Source: Ulva prolifera
Taxonomy: Eukaryota; Chlorophyta; Ulvophyceae; Ulvales; Ulvaceae
Assembly: GCA_023078555.1 (NCBI GenBank)
Contig: CM041196.1
Span: 7,141,985 to 7,205,984, forward strand
DNA: 64,000 bases
Direction of reading: 5' to 3'
In this document: positions 35,501 to 47,900 of the stretch, in pieces
How positions within the stretch are numbered: the stretch's first letter is position 1
Layout of the letters: each line of letters opens with the position of its first letter
Made by a program: the position numbers and the translations under genes
The notes under the pieces: generated by a model
The model's database searches: none
Told to the model about the DNA's origin: nothing
Seen by the model: only the letters and a program-made list of their open reading frames with translations

Positions 35501-36907
35501 CCTGCACCACCCTCAGAAGCAGAACAGGCCAGCAGTTGTTTGCTGTGGCGTGGTATCTCCACATTGGTGTTTGCTTGGCCAGGCTGGACAGAGATCCACT
35601 CAGCCTGCTGTGCAGCCTCCCAACCCGTCAACAGACAGCAATACCAAACACTGTGCCACATGCCCAACTACCCCCTCTTTACAGATCAGGCCCTGACGGC
35701 CATGCACACATCTTGCCACAAGGATACGCACCCGTGTGGGTGCATATCCCACGGGTGCGTGCACATGCCTCGTGCACATGCCTCGCACGTGGTGCAGGAG
35801 TTTGTGCTATTTAGTTCCATGGTGCTTGGTGCCAGACTCTACCACTGGAAGCACTCTGCTGCTTCAGACATGGTCCACGTTGACGCTTTAGCTGTACTGT
35901 CCAGCCAGCAGGTCCTCTCCAAACTTGCATATGCGTTCAATGACTGAGTTATTTGTTCTGAGAATAAACACACCCAGCCAGGAAAAGCAGAATGCTTGAT
36001 GTGCTGGATCACATAGCAGCCACACCCCCCTCACAATACGACTCGCTGCTGCAGCAGCATGGACCTGCATGATATCGTGGGATGGTATCGGTCACTGCAT
36101 TGGCTATGAATCAATACACATGCACACTACCCAGGCTTGTGGCATTCATGCCGTCTTGCGAGCATCCTGCATACCACCTCCCTTGATGAAATTCACAATG
36201 CGGAGTCTTACCTGATTCCTGTCACATGTCAGCACATGTTTCAGTGTGCTAACTGTCTCTTTTGACAATGTACATGTCCAAGGGGGGGCCCCCACAGAAA
36301 GTGTATGTGCCAGTGCTGCCAGTGACTGTGGCTAACACAACAAATTCACGCCCATTGTGTTCCGCTTTTCTTCCCAGCAGGATGTTTATTGAACAGGTTG
36401 GTGGTGTTTTTCCATGTAAATGACTTGCAAGCGAATTTGCTTGTTTGGCAAATGGCCAGGCACATGTATTTGCAGTTACAGATGCATACAGTGCTTGCAT
36501 GCAAGATGGGTACAATGATAAGATTGGGCAAAATGATAGTTGATGGCACAGTATTGTTGGACAAAGAGTATGTCCGAAAAAGTCACACATGTTTCATTCA
36601 TATCGACTTCCCAGTCAGTGGTTCCAATGTTGGGACTTGCTCCATCTCCAACACCAGGTTGGGCATATCAACATTGTAATGTCATGGTACTTACTCACAT
36701 TGTGCAATTCGTGTTACAGGCTGCAGAACATACTCAACTCCATCTGCGGTTGAACTCCTGTACCCACAAAAGAATGCTACAAATGTACGCTACACGTACT
36801 GCACAACATACGCTGACGCCTCTATCATCCCAAAGGAAGCATGATACAGAGGTTCTGAGCACACTTTGCCCCTGATAACGAAGGGGACGAGATGCATCAA
36901 CACGCAT
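32545..36907. other. Interval between the beta-helix gene and HSP70
   Basis: Upstream of the beta-helix start and downstream of the HSP70 stop. No recognisable gene. The longest open frames are a 283-codon + strand frame (34845-35696, GTG-initiated) and a 115-codon - strand frame (33306-33653); neither has homology or splice partners I recognise. GC is moderate. One hairpin-forming inverted repeat is at 35726-35760. Confidence 0.5.
35726..35760. repeat. Inverted repeat with 11-bp arms
   Basis: ACGCACCCGTG at 35726-35736 pairs with CACGGGTGCGT at 35750-35760 across a 13-base loop. It lies about 1.15 kb past the HSP70 stop codon on the transcribed strand. Confidence 0.6.
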
Positions 36908-39900
36908 TTAGTCAACCTCCTCGATGGTTGGGCCATCACCTTGACCACCTGCCCCAGCCCCTGGCATATCACCTCCCATGCCCCCTGGCATACCTCCCGG
37001 CATACCACCCGGCATACCACCCGGCATACCACCTGGCATGCCACCTGCTCCACCATACATTTTAGATACAATGGGGTTGCAGACACCCTCGAGATCCTTC
37101 TGCCGGCTTTCAAACTCTTCAACCTCAGCAAGCTGGTTTGCATCTAACCAACTGATTGTCTCCTCAACAGCCTTCGTAACAGTTGCTTTGTCCTCTTCGG
37201 ACAGCTTGTCACCAGCCTGTAAAACAATACAAAATCAGCCCAAACATCCACAATCAGTAACAGGAGCGTAAAACAAAAATACAAAGCATTGTGCAATATA
37301 CGAATGTGCAATACAAGACAAAGAACCTGCCGGCACAACAGGCAAGGCCATTCGTTTAACATACACACATGGGAAAATTGAGCAAAAGTATGTACCTGGT
37401 CAGAAATGGTGTTGCGCATGGAGTAGGCATAGTTCTCCAAGCTGTTCTTAGCCTCCACCTTCTTTTGCTGTGCCTCATCCTCAGCCTTGTACTTCTCAGC
37501 CTCAGAAACCATGCGCTCGATGTCCTCCTTGCTGAGACGACCCTTGTCATTGGTGATGGTGATCTTGTTGGTTTTGCCACCACCCTTATCAGTTGCAGTC
37601 ACGTTCAGGATTCCATTAGCATCCATATCGAACACGACCTCGATTTGTGGCACACCACGAGGTGCGGGAGGAATCCCGGTGAGGTCGAACTTGCCCAGCA
37701 GGTTGTTGTCACGGGTGAATTTGCGCTCACCTTCATACACCTGCACAAAACTCCAGCGCATGAAATTGCAAATGGCAACATAAATGTGTTGACATCTGGC
37801 TGTTCATCAAATCATGCACACCTGCGCATTTGCATATATGGATATCTAAGAAATATTTACAAACAAGAGAAAGATGCAAGCATGCACAGAGCACAAAGCC
37901 GTGCTGAGTTAATGGTGGGAAAGAGAGCTGACACATACCTGAATCAGGACACCCGGCTGGTTGTCGGAGTAGGTGGAGAAGGTCTGCTCCTTCTTGGTGG
38001 GGATGGTGGTGTTACGGGGGATGAGGGCAGTCATCACACCACCAGCGGTCTCAATACCAAGGGACAGAGGTGCAACATCGAGCAGCAGAAGGTCTTGGAC
38101 CTTGCTGGAGCCCTCACCAGTAAGAATAGCAGCCTGCATAGAACACAGCACAATGAACATCTACATCAGCATATACATTCAGCCCACCAGGAAAAGCTGA
38201 CATAATTATCTTCTGCACACATGGCATGTACCAGACCGAAACAACCCAAGCAAATATTACCACATGAGGAAGCAGACACCAAAGGGAATGACACACCTGC
38301 ACGGCAGCACCATAGGCAACAGCTTCATCAGGGTTGATGCTCTTGTTGAGCTCCTTGCCACCGAAGAACTCTTGTAGAAGGCTCTGGACCTTGGGGATAC
38401 GGGTAGAGCCACCAACCAGGACAACATCATGCATCTCACCCTTGGAGAGCTTGGCATCACGCAGGCACGCCTCGACGGGGTCCATGCACTTGCGGAACAG
38501 GTCCATGCACAGCTCCTCGAAACGAGCTCGGGTGATGGAAGTGTAGAAGTCGACACCCTCATACAGAGCGTCAATCTCCAGGGTGGTCTGGGCGGTGGTG
38601 GACAGAGTACGCTTCGCACGCTCAGCTGCTGTACGCAGGCGGCGAAGGGCGCGGGGGTTGTTGGTGATATCCTTCTTGTACTTGCGCTTGAACTCCTGCA
38701 AGTTACATTGCCAGTGAATCGGACGATGCAGGCTCAGATAGGCACACAGATGACAACACTGGTCGACAAGGCGGATAGGTGCTTGAAGCAATGCAAAAGA
38801 AAACTAACCATCTGGTCCGTACCTGTGTGAAGTGGCCGACAAGACGGTTATCGAAATCCTCACCACCCAAGTGGGTGTCACCGTGAGTCGCCTTGACTTC
38901 AAAGATGCCCTCATCGATGGACAGCAGAGACACATCGAAAGTACCGCCACCGAGGTCGAAGATCAGAATGTTGCGCTCGCCGCCGGACTTCTTGTCAAGT
39001 CCGTACGCGATGGCAGCAGCAGTGGGCTCGTTGATAATGCGGAGCACTTCGAGACCAGCGATGGAGCCGGCATCCTTGGTGGCCTGACGCTGACCGTCGT
39101 TGAAGTAAGCAGGGACGGTGACGACAGCCTGCTTCACTGTTCCGTCGAGGTACGACTGCGCGACGTCGCGCATCTTGGTGAGCACCATCGAGGAAATCTC
39201 CTCGGGGGCAAACGTCTTGGTCTCGCCCTTGTACTGCACTTGCAGCATAGGCTTGTCCCCAGCAGCCTTTGTGACGGTGAAAGGCCAGTGCTTCATGTCA
39301 TCTTGGACAGCCATGTCGTTGAACTTGCGACCAATGAGGCGCTTGGCGTCGAACACACTGCAGGTCAGCTCGACGTGAGCACGGTGAACTGCGGCAATCA
39401 TTCATAACAGCAGCACCAGTAGCTGACCAACCACAACGAAGTCGAAATACTCATCACAATCGTGAGGTGGCGTTGAACATCGCGACGCCAATGCTATGTG
39501 GTTTGAAATTGTTCCTGTGAATGACCACGGCGGTGCGGGCTCAGGTGATTTGAAGATGAAACATCGTCCGCGCACAGAAACATGAAATACAGAACGATGA
39601 TCGATATACAATAGTTTATACTCGGACTGTGCGGTCGCATTAGGACACATAAGACAGACGCCACAGATGCTCTAGAAGGGTCTTCCGACCGGAAGAAGCG
39701 GCCGGCGCAAATGCTGCGACAAATTTAGATGAACTCAGCAACATAGAATGCACAAAAATTGTATGACTGACAAACAGACATGTTTGCGCAGGATGTACTC
39801 GAGATCGCCAGCACAAGGCTCGGCACTTTGAACGAAAGTCAGTGCATTCTAGATGGGTCGCAGAGCAATGCCGTTGCGGCACAGACTACAGTAATTCATA

Positions 39901-40160
39901 TATACTTAACTAGTCAGTCATGTTCATGTTGACATCACTATATCCACAGAAGGATCGTACGTGTTGGTCGGGTTCATCGCGACCTGGTTCTTCGCTGCAT
40001 CACCAATGAGCCGCTCTGTGTCGGTGAAGCCGACATACGAGGGTGTAGTGCGGTTCCCTTGATCGTTACTGATGATCTCCACACGGTCATTCTGCCAGAC
40101 ACCAACGCAACTGTAGGTTGTGCCAAGGTCAATGCCGATGGCAGGAGCGGACTTTGCCAT
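36908..40160 (-). CDS. HSP70: Cytosolic heat shock protein 70, six exons, complete
   Basis: Exons 39961-40160, 38823-39357, 38297-38695, 37939-38133, 37396-37740 and 36908-37216 join in phase to 660 residues, the normal length. It is an ATP-dependent chaperone. The N-terminus has [13 protein letters not shown]; further on are [31 protein letters not shown] and [13 protein letters not shown] of the ATPase domain, then [12 protein letters not shown] and the substrate-binding domain. The C-terminus has a GGMP tandem repeat and ends GPTIEEVD, the EEVD tail that binds TPR co-chaperones, which marks a cytosolic/nuclear isoform. No signal or transit peptide is present. Codon use is less G/C-biased at third positions than in neighbouring genes, and its donors are GTAC/GTGT/GTAT rather than the GTGCG common in the other genes. 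A TATA box and heat shock element lie upstream. Confidence 0.98.
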
Positions 40161-40244
40161 TTTGAAAACTGTCAAATTTGTCTGAGAAACGAGTTATCGA
40201 TACTTGATATTGAGATATAATGTTGGGCCTGCATGCGCGGAGGA

Positions 40245-40251
40245 ATATATA
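40245..40251 (-). promoter_or_regulatory. TATA box of HSP70
   Basis: TATATAT on the coding strand, 85-91 bp upstream of the HSP70 ATG. A start of transcription about 30 bp downstream would leave a 5' leader of roughly 55-60 bp. Confidence 0.6.
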
Positions 40252-40324
40252 CAGTGGCGTCTTTGTTGTGGACCAGACCAGTCGCCGGCGCTGTGCATGG
40301 TGTCGGCACTTGGCGCTGGCATGC

Positions 40325-40337
40325 TTCGGGAAGCTTC
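40325..40337 (-). promoter_or_regulatory. Heat shock element upstream of HSP70
   Basis: The coding strand reads GAAgcTTCccGAA, three perfect alternating HSF half-sites with correct 2-bp spacing, about 75 bp upstream of the TATA box. This matches the established HSF trimer site (nGAAnnTTCnnGAAn), so HSF-driven heat induction is likely. Confidence 0.8.
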
Positions 40338-41971
40338 GCGCTTGGACTAGATGTCTCTATGTAGGTCCATCCACGCTGTACGAGGAGGTTCTGGACAGAG
40401 AGCATTTACTGTGCATGAGTCCTTGAGAGCAGTGCGTTCATCCAGCATTCGTGGTGCAGCAACATTGCTCTGTGCAACTGCAGCGCTCGAGGCTGCTTGA
40501 GCAGGAACGCCTCCGACATCCCGGCTCCTTGCCGTGCGCCCGAGTGACACAACAGTGGAATGTCGCACCACTTTGACTGAATTCGGACGCTGATGCTTAC
40601 GAAGGCAAGTGCAGTGCTGATTTGGCTGTCTGTTCGACTCGACGCTGCTGCCTCAAGAGGCATCGTTTCGCCGCATCGTTTGGCCAGATTGAATTTTGCT
40701 GTCGAATCAGTGAGTCAACGATACAATTCCTCATTGGTGTTGGAGCGCAGCCTGGTTTGTGGTCGCTGGTTGTGTTGCCACACTCGTGTGGCACCATGTT
40801 GTAAGGACGGTGCCATTCAGTGACACAGCGTTGGGTTACGTTTACTCCGTACGAATCCCTAATCCAAGCATAGGTGCTTCTTCAGCATCTTGCAGCACTG
40901 TCTGCATGCTATCAAACGTGTGATCGTTTGTGAGCAAGTCTATGAACCCGTCGTTGTTACGTGGCGAGCTGACACAGCGACAGTGCCACAAAGCCCTGGC
41001 GTACGCACTCCACGCCATGGCGGCTGTGCGTACATCATCCACAGCTTCCGGATGTAAAGGTTGGGACTTGTCTTGACCGACAGAGCAATCCCGCAGTCCG
41101 CACCATCACACAGCGCAACCGACAGGACAGGCCATGCCGCACAGTCATGGTCTCCGAAATAGCGTATACAGCAGTTACAGGCCAAAGAATATCCACCTAA
41201 TCGATGAACAGACAAATCAATATGCATGCCAGGCCACAGAATCGGAGCTCTGCAAATAACAGTTCAGCTGGTGTGGCAACAACTATGGTCGCACTCCTCA
41301 CAACAGAAGTCGAGTATTATCTGAGACTGTCTTACGACCACCGCACATGAAGCCACGCTCGCACATGTCGCAGTGCATCAGTCGGTGATCCTGTCTCTAC
41401 CACAGCCCTCACATCATCATGCCTACAAGCATGCATCCTGTGGACACACAGCATGCCCAGCCGGCTCACAGGGCTGACACGGCACCCGGCAGCATGCACG
41501 TGCCCACACAGTCACCCACTGCGGCTGCAACAGCACAACACACCGAAGGATGTGGCCCCAGAACAAGTCTACTAACCATGTATATCAATTATTTTCCCTG
41601 TCACGTAATCCCTAGGCCCGCCAGTTCGCTTCACCGAAGCCCGTCTGGCTGGGCGCGTGTGCCGTCGCCAGCTTCAAAGCTTTCCCGCCTCAATCAACAC
41701 AGTGCATAGCAGAGCAGGTGCCCCCGAAGCATGGGCGCAGCCTGCTCAGTGCCAGCCACAACTTCTCTACAAGATGCTCCTCCACCATCATAGCACCAGA
41801 CGTGAGCATCCCTTTGCACTCCCGTGTCATACCAGCCGAAACAAGCGATCGCAAGCCGGCTGTCACCGCACACACCCACACACGCCTGTGCACGCCTGTG
41901 GCGACCCCTTGTGTTCTGCCGCTAGTGTGGCCACATGGGAGGGCACGGGTGCGGCCGGCAGCGCATGCAGA
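40338..41971. other. Interval between the HSP70 promoter and the 5-phosphatase 3' end
   Basis: No coding sequence is recognised. The first part is the distal HSP70 upstream region; the last part would hold the 5-phosphatase 3' UTR. Short open frames on both strands lack homology. Confidence 0.6.
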
Positions 41972-44900
41972 TTACGAGTCGCTGTTGCGGCCGATGCGGC
42001 TGACGCGGCTGAGCGCCAGCCTCGCGAACGGGTCGTTCCGGCGCACTGTCCACCGCACCTTGCCGGACAGCTCGCCCGCCTTCACGCCCCTGCACCGCGG
42101 CTGTGCACAGTCAGCAACCCGCCAGTGGCATCGCGCCGCAGCCGCGCCGGGTGGCGACGGCTGCGACCACATACGCCATTTAGCTGTGAGGAGAACTGCT
42201 GGGGAGTCGACGCCTAAACCACAAGCGACCGCCCAAGAACACTGGACCCCAAAACCATCAAGTACACGCCACATCCCCGGCACGTGAGCCCCCAAACCTG
42301 GGTACGAAGCGAGATGCCGGGGAAAGTCTCCCAAGGGGAGGGACTCCTGCAGGCAGGGGGAGCGGGGGCGCACCCGTGGTAGAGGGGCACGGAGAAGGGC
42401 CACTCCTCGCGGATGACGGGCCACTGCGGCGTGGTGTGGCGCGGCAGCGGCATCACGGACATGAGGGGCAGCGCGCCCTGCGCGATCGTGCGCCGGCTGC
42501 GGCGGTTGCCCGTCTCGTACGACAGCTTGAAGCGCAGCATGCGGCCGCGGATGTGCTCGACGTGTGCGTGCTTGCAGTTCAGCTTCAGCTCGTTCTGCAC
42601 GCGCAGACGGGGTGTCAGCCTGACGCACTGTCAAGGAGGAGGATCGGGGCCTCCTGCGCAGCGCTGGGGCGACGTGCGCCGGTGGGATACACGGCAGATC
42701 AGCGCGGGCGCGGCGCTGAGCGTATCGTATGTGGGCTGGCGGCAGCAGGTTCATGCTTGTGGCACAGACGGCAGCAGATGAGCTGGGACTGGCGCGCCGG
42801 CGGCCTCGCCACCTGTTCTGGCGACAGCAGCCACTTGACAGCGCACGGCCTGATATGGCACCGACCGACCGAGGCCAGGAGGAGCGAGGCCCGCATCACA
42901 GGCCAGGCCCGGTGACGGACAGTGGAGCACATCCATGCAACAGGCCACAACACTGTGAGTATCTGCAGCGACGTCTGGCACCGCATGGCGTGGGTGCGCG
43001 TGTGGCGGGGGGAGAGGCACCTTCCACTCGACGGCGGCGGCAGCAGTGGAGGAGGAGGCCTTCGCGGGCTGCTGGAAGTCGTCACCGTGCACGCGCAGGC
43101 GGATGCTGGCGCCGCGGCGCAGCGCCGGCAGCTTGAGGTGGCGCAGGCGCAGCTTCGAGACGTGCTTGCGCACGCGCGAGTGCATCTTGCGCTCGAGCAG
43201 GCCGTGCGCCTTGAGGCCCCCCATCGTCACCACGAAGTCTGCACACGGCGGTGCAGCGTCAGCGAGCACACAGACCCCTTCGCGGCACCCGCCGGCGCCT
43301 CGGCTCAGACGCCGGCGACCGGGCCGGGCTTGCATGAGCACCCCTGCACGCCTCAACGAGGAGCAGCACGGCCAGCAAGCACACTGCTACAAGTGAGCGA
43401 CACGGCGCCCCAGCTGTGACCCTCCAGGCGCTGAAATCGACAATACAATCTACGGCCATGCTGCAGCTGCAGAGCACGCGAACCACCGCAGGCAGTGCAA
43501 GCCGCGGCACCGGCGCCGCAAGGCTGCCGATAATACTAGGGATCACTCTATGTGGATGCTCTGCCATAAGGTGGCGCGTGCTGGTGTGCGTTATCGAGCT
43601 CGGCAAAACGCGGGGGCGGGGCGGCGCACTCTCGATGCTGTCGGAGACGACCTGGGCGGGGGAGAGCACGGCGGGCAGCGTGAAGACGGCGGCAACGGGC
43701 TTGTGGTCGCTCGAGTCGGCCTCCGCGACCATGAAGTACCCCGAGCACAGCGGGTGCATGCTGTGCGGCATGTTGGAGTGCCACAGCACGCGGTCGCACC
43801 ACGCCGGCAGGCGGTGCGGCTTGTACACGATCGACGCCTCCCGCTCCACCTGAATCCACACACGCGCTGTCGTCGGTGGCGTTGGGGTGCTCGTGCGTTG
43901 CCCCGGCGGTGACCCCTGCCTCTCCGACCGTGCCAGTGTAACACACACGCTGTCCCGCACGCATGTCACCCGCCGCACCGGTTGCTACAACTCCCTGTCG
44001 TGCACAGCGCATCGCGCAATTCGCTCAGCGAGAATTCGGAAATGAGCAAACCAGGGGAAGCAGCAGGCAGACACCGCACACAAGCAGCTCGCACGCTGGT
44101 TGCCACCGCACAGCAGCCGCTGGCATGAGAGCCGGAGAAACAGTCTCTTCTTTTCGCTCTTTTATTCATTTGTTTGGTCGCCTTGAATGGCGCACGTGGC
44201 CCGTGTGCCGGGCGGCGGCGGGGGCCGGGGCGCGCACCTTGAAGGTCGGAGGGTACGAGATGTCCGCCTCGTGAAAGTCCACGAAAGCCTTGCCGGCGAG
44301 CTGCATCGCGCGCAGCTGGTCGTGCGCGAGCAGCGCGTCGTAGCTGCCAGTCTCGTGCGCGTGGCGCAGGTCCTTCTGGAAGCGCGCCGCGAGCGCGTCG
44401 CCGGGGGAGCCGTCGCGGTAGTCCAGCGCGCCGCCGTAATTCAGCCGGTAGTTGAGGTCCCCGAGGAAGAAGACGTGGTGGAACGATGACAGCAGCGCCT
44501 CGCCGGTCGGCCGCAGCCGCAGCTCCCGCGCGATCGTCTGCACCCGGCCTGCGGCTCGTCAGGCACGTGTGCATGCATGTCGACACAGCGTGCAATGACT
44601 GCAGAGTAAATCGGCTTGAGCTCACACAACAACAGAAGCTGCAGAGGGGCCCCGGCAGCGCGGGACCGCAGAGGCGTACACACTGGCGCAACACCCATGC
44701 ACGTGCGCAGTCCATGCATGCAGCAGCGTACCCGGAACATCTTGTTGCGCTCGGCGGTGCGGCTCTGGTGGGCGGCGAGGTGGGCGTTCACGAAGCAGAT
44801 CTCGGTGCCCCAGACCTGGCACGAGATCGCGACGGCGCCCTTGTTCAGGCCAACGCCGGCGACGCCTGTCGCCACGCACGACGTGCTCGCGCCCCCGAGC

Positions 44901-47900
44901 AGCGTCATCACGTCCCGCCGCGCCAACACCTGCACCCAGCGGGGCCGTGACGCCTTGGTGTCACGTTGCCGTGACAGAACAAACGGGCCCACAACAGGCA
45001 TCCCGGTCGTTCTATACCGCTCGTATAGAACCTGGTGCAGGGTTCCGGCGACAGGGCACCCACAACCAGTCAGCCCCTTCACACGCGGTCAGTCAGCCCC
45101 TTCACACGCGGTCAGTCAGCCCCTTCACACGCGGCGCTGAGGTGCCACACGAGGCAGGTGGCGTGCCCCCGACCTCAAGCACTGGCGCAGCCGGAGGCAC
45201 AGGGCGGGGGTGTGGCGCGCACCACTAGCCGCATCTGGCCCATGCTCGCGTGCTTCCACACCGCGTACGGCGCATCATATGACGCTGCGGACATGTTGGG
45301 CGCTCCGGCGTTGACGGCGGCGGCGACTAGGTCCGGCCACGGCACATCCGCTGCGCCTCCCGGCGGCACCTGCAAACGCGTCTGCCCTGTCACCCTCCCA
45401 GCCATGCATTTAAGAGTTGACTTACACAAGCACGACCTGCTGAACCAAATTCACCGCACAGTGACTGCGACCGATGTGTTCCCAGCTCTACTGGACCCAT
45501 CGCGACGCAGACAGCTGGCGTGAGATCTGCCAGGTCCAGGGAGCCCATGCATCTGCATGAGACGGGCTGGCATCTCGTCGCATCATCCTGTTGATGTCCG
45601 AGAACAGTGTGGTGCATATCACACGGCTCGGCAGCTGTGTACTTCCTGCAGGGGGCCTGAGCACAAACAGGCGGGGTCTGGCGGGGGCGTACGCGGCCGA
45701 GCTGCTCCCCGGCCTCCCCGACCGGCGCCGGCATCGCCGATACTGACAGGCCGCTCCCGAAGCTATCACCGCGCGCGTGGCCCGGCTCCGGCGCCGTTGC
45801 GAGCGCGAGGCCCGACGGGGTGCGCCCGCTGCCGGGGCCGTGCAGCACGCTCTCGCTCGTCCCCGACGGTGACGGGGAGCTGCTGAGGTGGCGGAGGTCA
45901 TGCGCGGCGACGAGCGTGAAGTCCCCGCGCGGCCCCGCGAGGCTGGTTGCGGCGGCGGTGGACAGGGAAGAGGGCCCCGCGCTCGTGACGGCGGCAGCAG
46001 CGGCGGAGGAGGACGAGGCCTTTGGGCTGAAGCTGCGGCGGAGGGAGCCAGAGGAGGCAACGAGGCCTCGCCAGGCGCGCGAGAAGAGGCGGTTCCGATG
46101 CGATGCTGACGAGCCGTCGGGGGTTGTCGTCGGCTGACAGAGCATCTCCGTCTCCCCTGCAGCCGAGTCGCCTATCGCAGCAAAAGGTTGAGAGTGCTGA
46201 TCTGCCGCGCCGCCATCCCAGCTTGAACAACATCACTACTGGCGCCTAGGCAAACACGCCAGTTGGAACGGCTTCGTCGATCAGACACAGGGGACCCCAG
46301 CAAAGCACGAGGATGATACATGCGATGGAGGCAACCTGAGCGGCCGCGTGATGGTAGGTCATGGCGACACCGCAAACTATCATGCATACATGGGCCACGA
46401 CACGGGACGAGCTTGAGCCTGCTCTTGTGACCAGGGGACTGCAACAGGAAGAAAGTACAAGAGCGCGGGTGGCTGCATGGCAGAGCACTAAAGCACAGTG
46501 CAAACAACGTGACACCAGGCGGCCACTGGTTGTGGCCAGAGGTGGTGACGTGCGCACCAGTGGACAGCCGGGGGGTGTTGCTGTTGGACGTTGTGGCTGG
46601 GCCACGGGACGTCTCAGGCGACAGCGACAGCAGGCGTCGGTCGCGGGAGCCGCCGGTGCTGACGCCGCTGCGTGCTGAGTCCTGCGCCTCCCGCGCGCCG
46701 CTGCTCGGCCCGCCCCGCCCCGCACCGAGCGCGCCGTCCTCCTGCAGCCGGCCCCCCTCCCATTGCTGCATCTGCCGCTGGATCTCCTCGGCGATGTCAT
46801 GCATGTGCTCCACGACGACGGGCGTCGAGCTGGCGGGGGAGATGTCGCGGGTGAGCTCGCTCGTAGCGGCCGACACGCCGGACAGCGGCCGCGACGCAAC
46901 CTGCGTGCTGCTGTCTGCGCTCGTGCGGCGTAGCCCTGCGCTGCCGTCCTCCATGTGCGCCGCGGCGATCATTGGCGACGCCGAAGATGTCGCCCCCGAT
47001 GCCGCGGTGGGCGTGTTGGCGCTGGCCGGGGACAGCGGTGATGCGCCGGCGCTGTACCCCTTCTCCGCAAGCCGCTTCGCCGCGGCCTGCGACGGGCCGA
47101 GCGGCGGAAGTGTGGAAGACGCCGGCCCCGCCAGACCCTGCGGCCGCCCGGCGGCGGTGGCAGCACCGCTGCGCGCCACTGCCGCGCCGCTGGACGCAGC
47201 GTCCGGGAAGGTCGCCGGCCGCGGCGGCGGCGCGCCCGCCGGGGTGCCAGTGCTGCGGAACACGGTGATGCCGCTGCTGCGGGTTGCGGTGAGCACGAGC
47301 GACGAGGTGCCCATCTCAGCAACGTCATTGGACACCGATGCACTTGCGAGATCCAGTGACACAAGGCCGTTGCCAGTGCCGCTGCTCGGCATGCGGTCCG
47401 CGATGGGGCCGTCTGCCGCGTTGCCGGACGTGACAGATGTCCATGACCCGGGCGCCGTCGATGTCGTGTGTCCATACGTCTCCCCGGGCGCAGACGAGGT
47501 CGTGTGGCCGCCGGGGTTGCGGGTCGACGCCTGCAGGGGGTCGCTGCCGCCGACGCTGCCGGTGGTGGTGCTGCGCGGCGGTACAAGCGTCAGTGCGGCG
47601 CCGGTCTCGCCGTCGGTGATCGGCGCCGCCGGGTCTGGGGCTGACGGATTTGGGCCGGTGTAGCCCACGTCGCGATGTCGGGCCGCGGCAAGAGCCGCGG
47701 CAGCCGGCGGCGGTGCGAGCATCGTAGCCGCCGCCACGGCAGGCACGGAAGGGAGCGTGATGCTTGTCTCGGTGGGCGCCGTGCCGCTCGGGGGGGGCGA
47801 CACGCTGGAGCGGCCAGAGGTGTGCACCCAGGTCGCGAGGGTCGCGCCTTGCACCGAGGCCGTCGGGGTCATCGAGTCGTGCAGCACGTCGGAGGGCCCC

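Noticed and set aside
34845-35696. 283-codon + strand frame as a gene
   Set aside because: It starts at GTG rather than ATG, has no recognisable motif and no nearby partner exons. Retained only as a remark.
45067-45135. Possible CRISPR-like array
   Set aside because: The three 23-bp units are directly adjacent with no spacers, and the locus is an intron of a eukaryotic gene.
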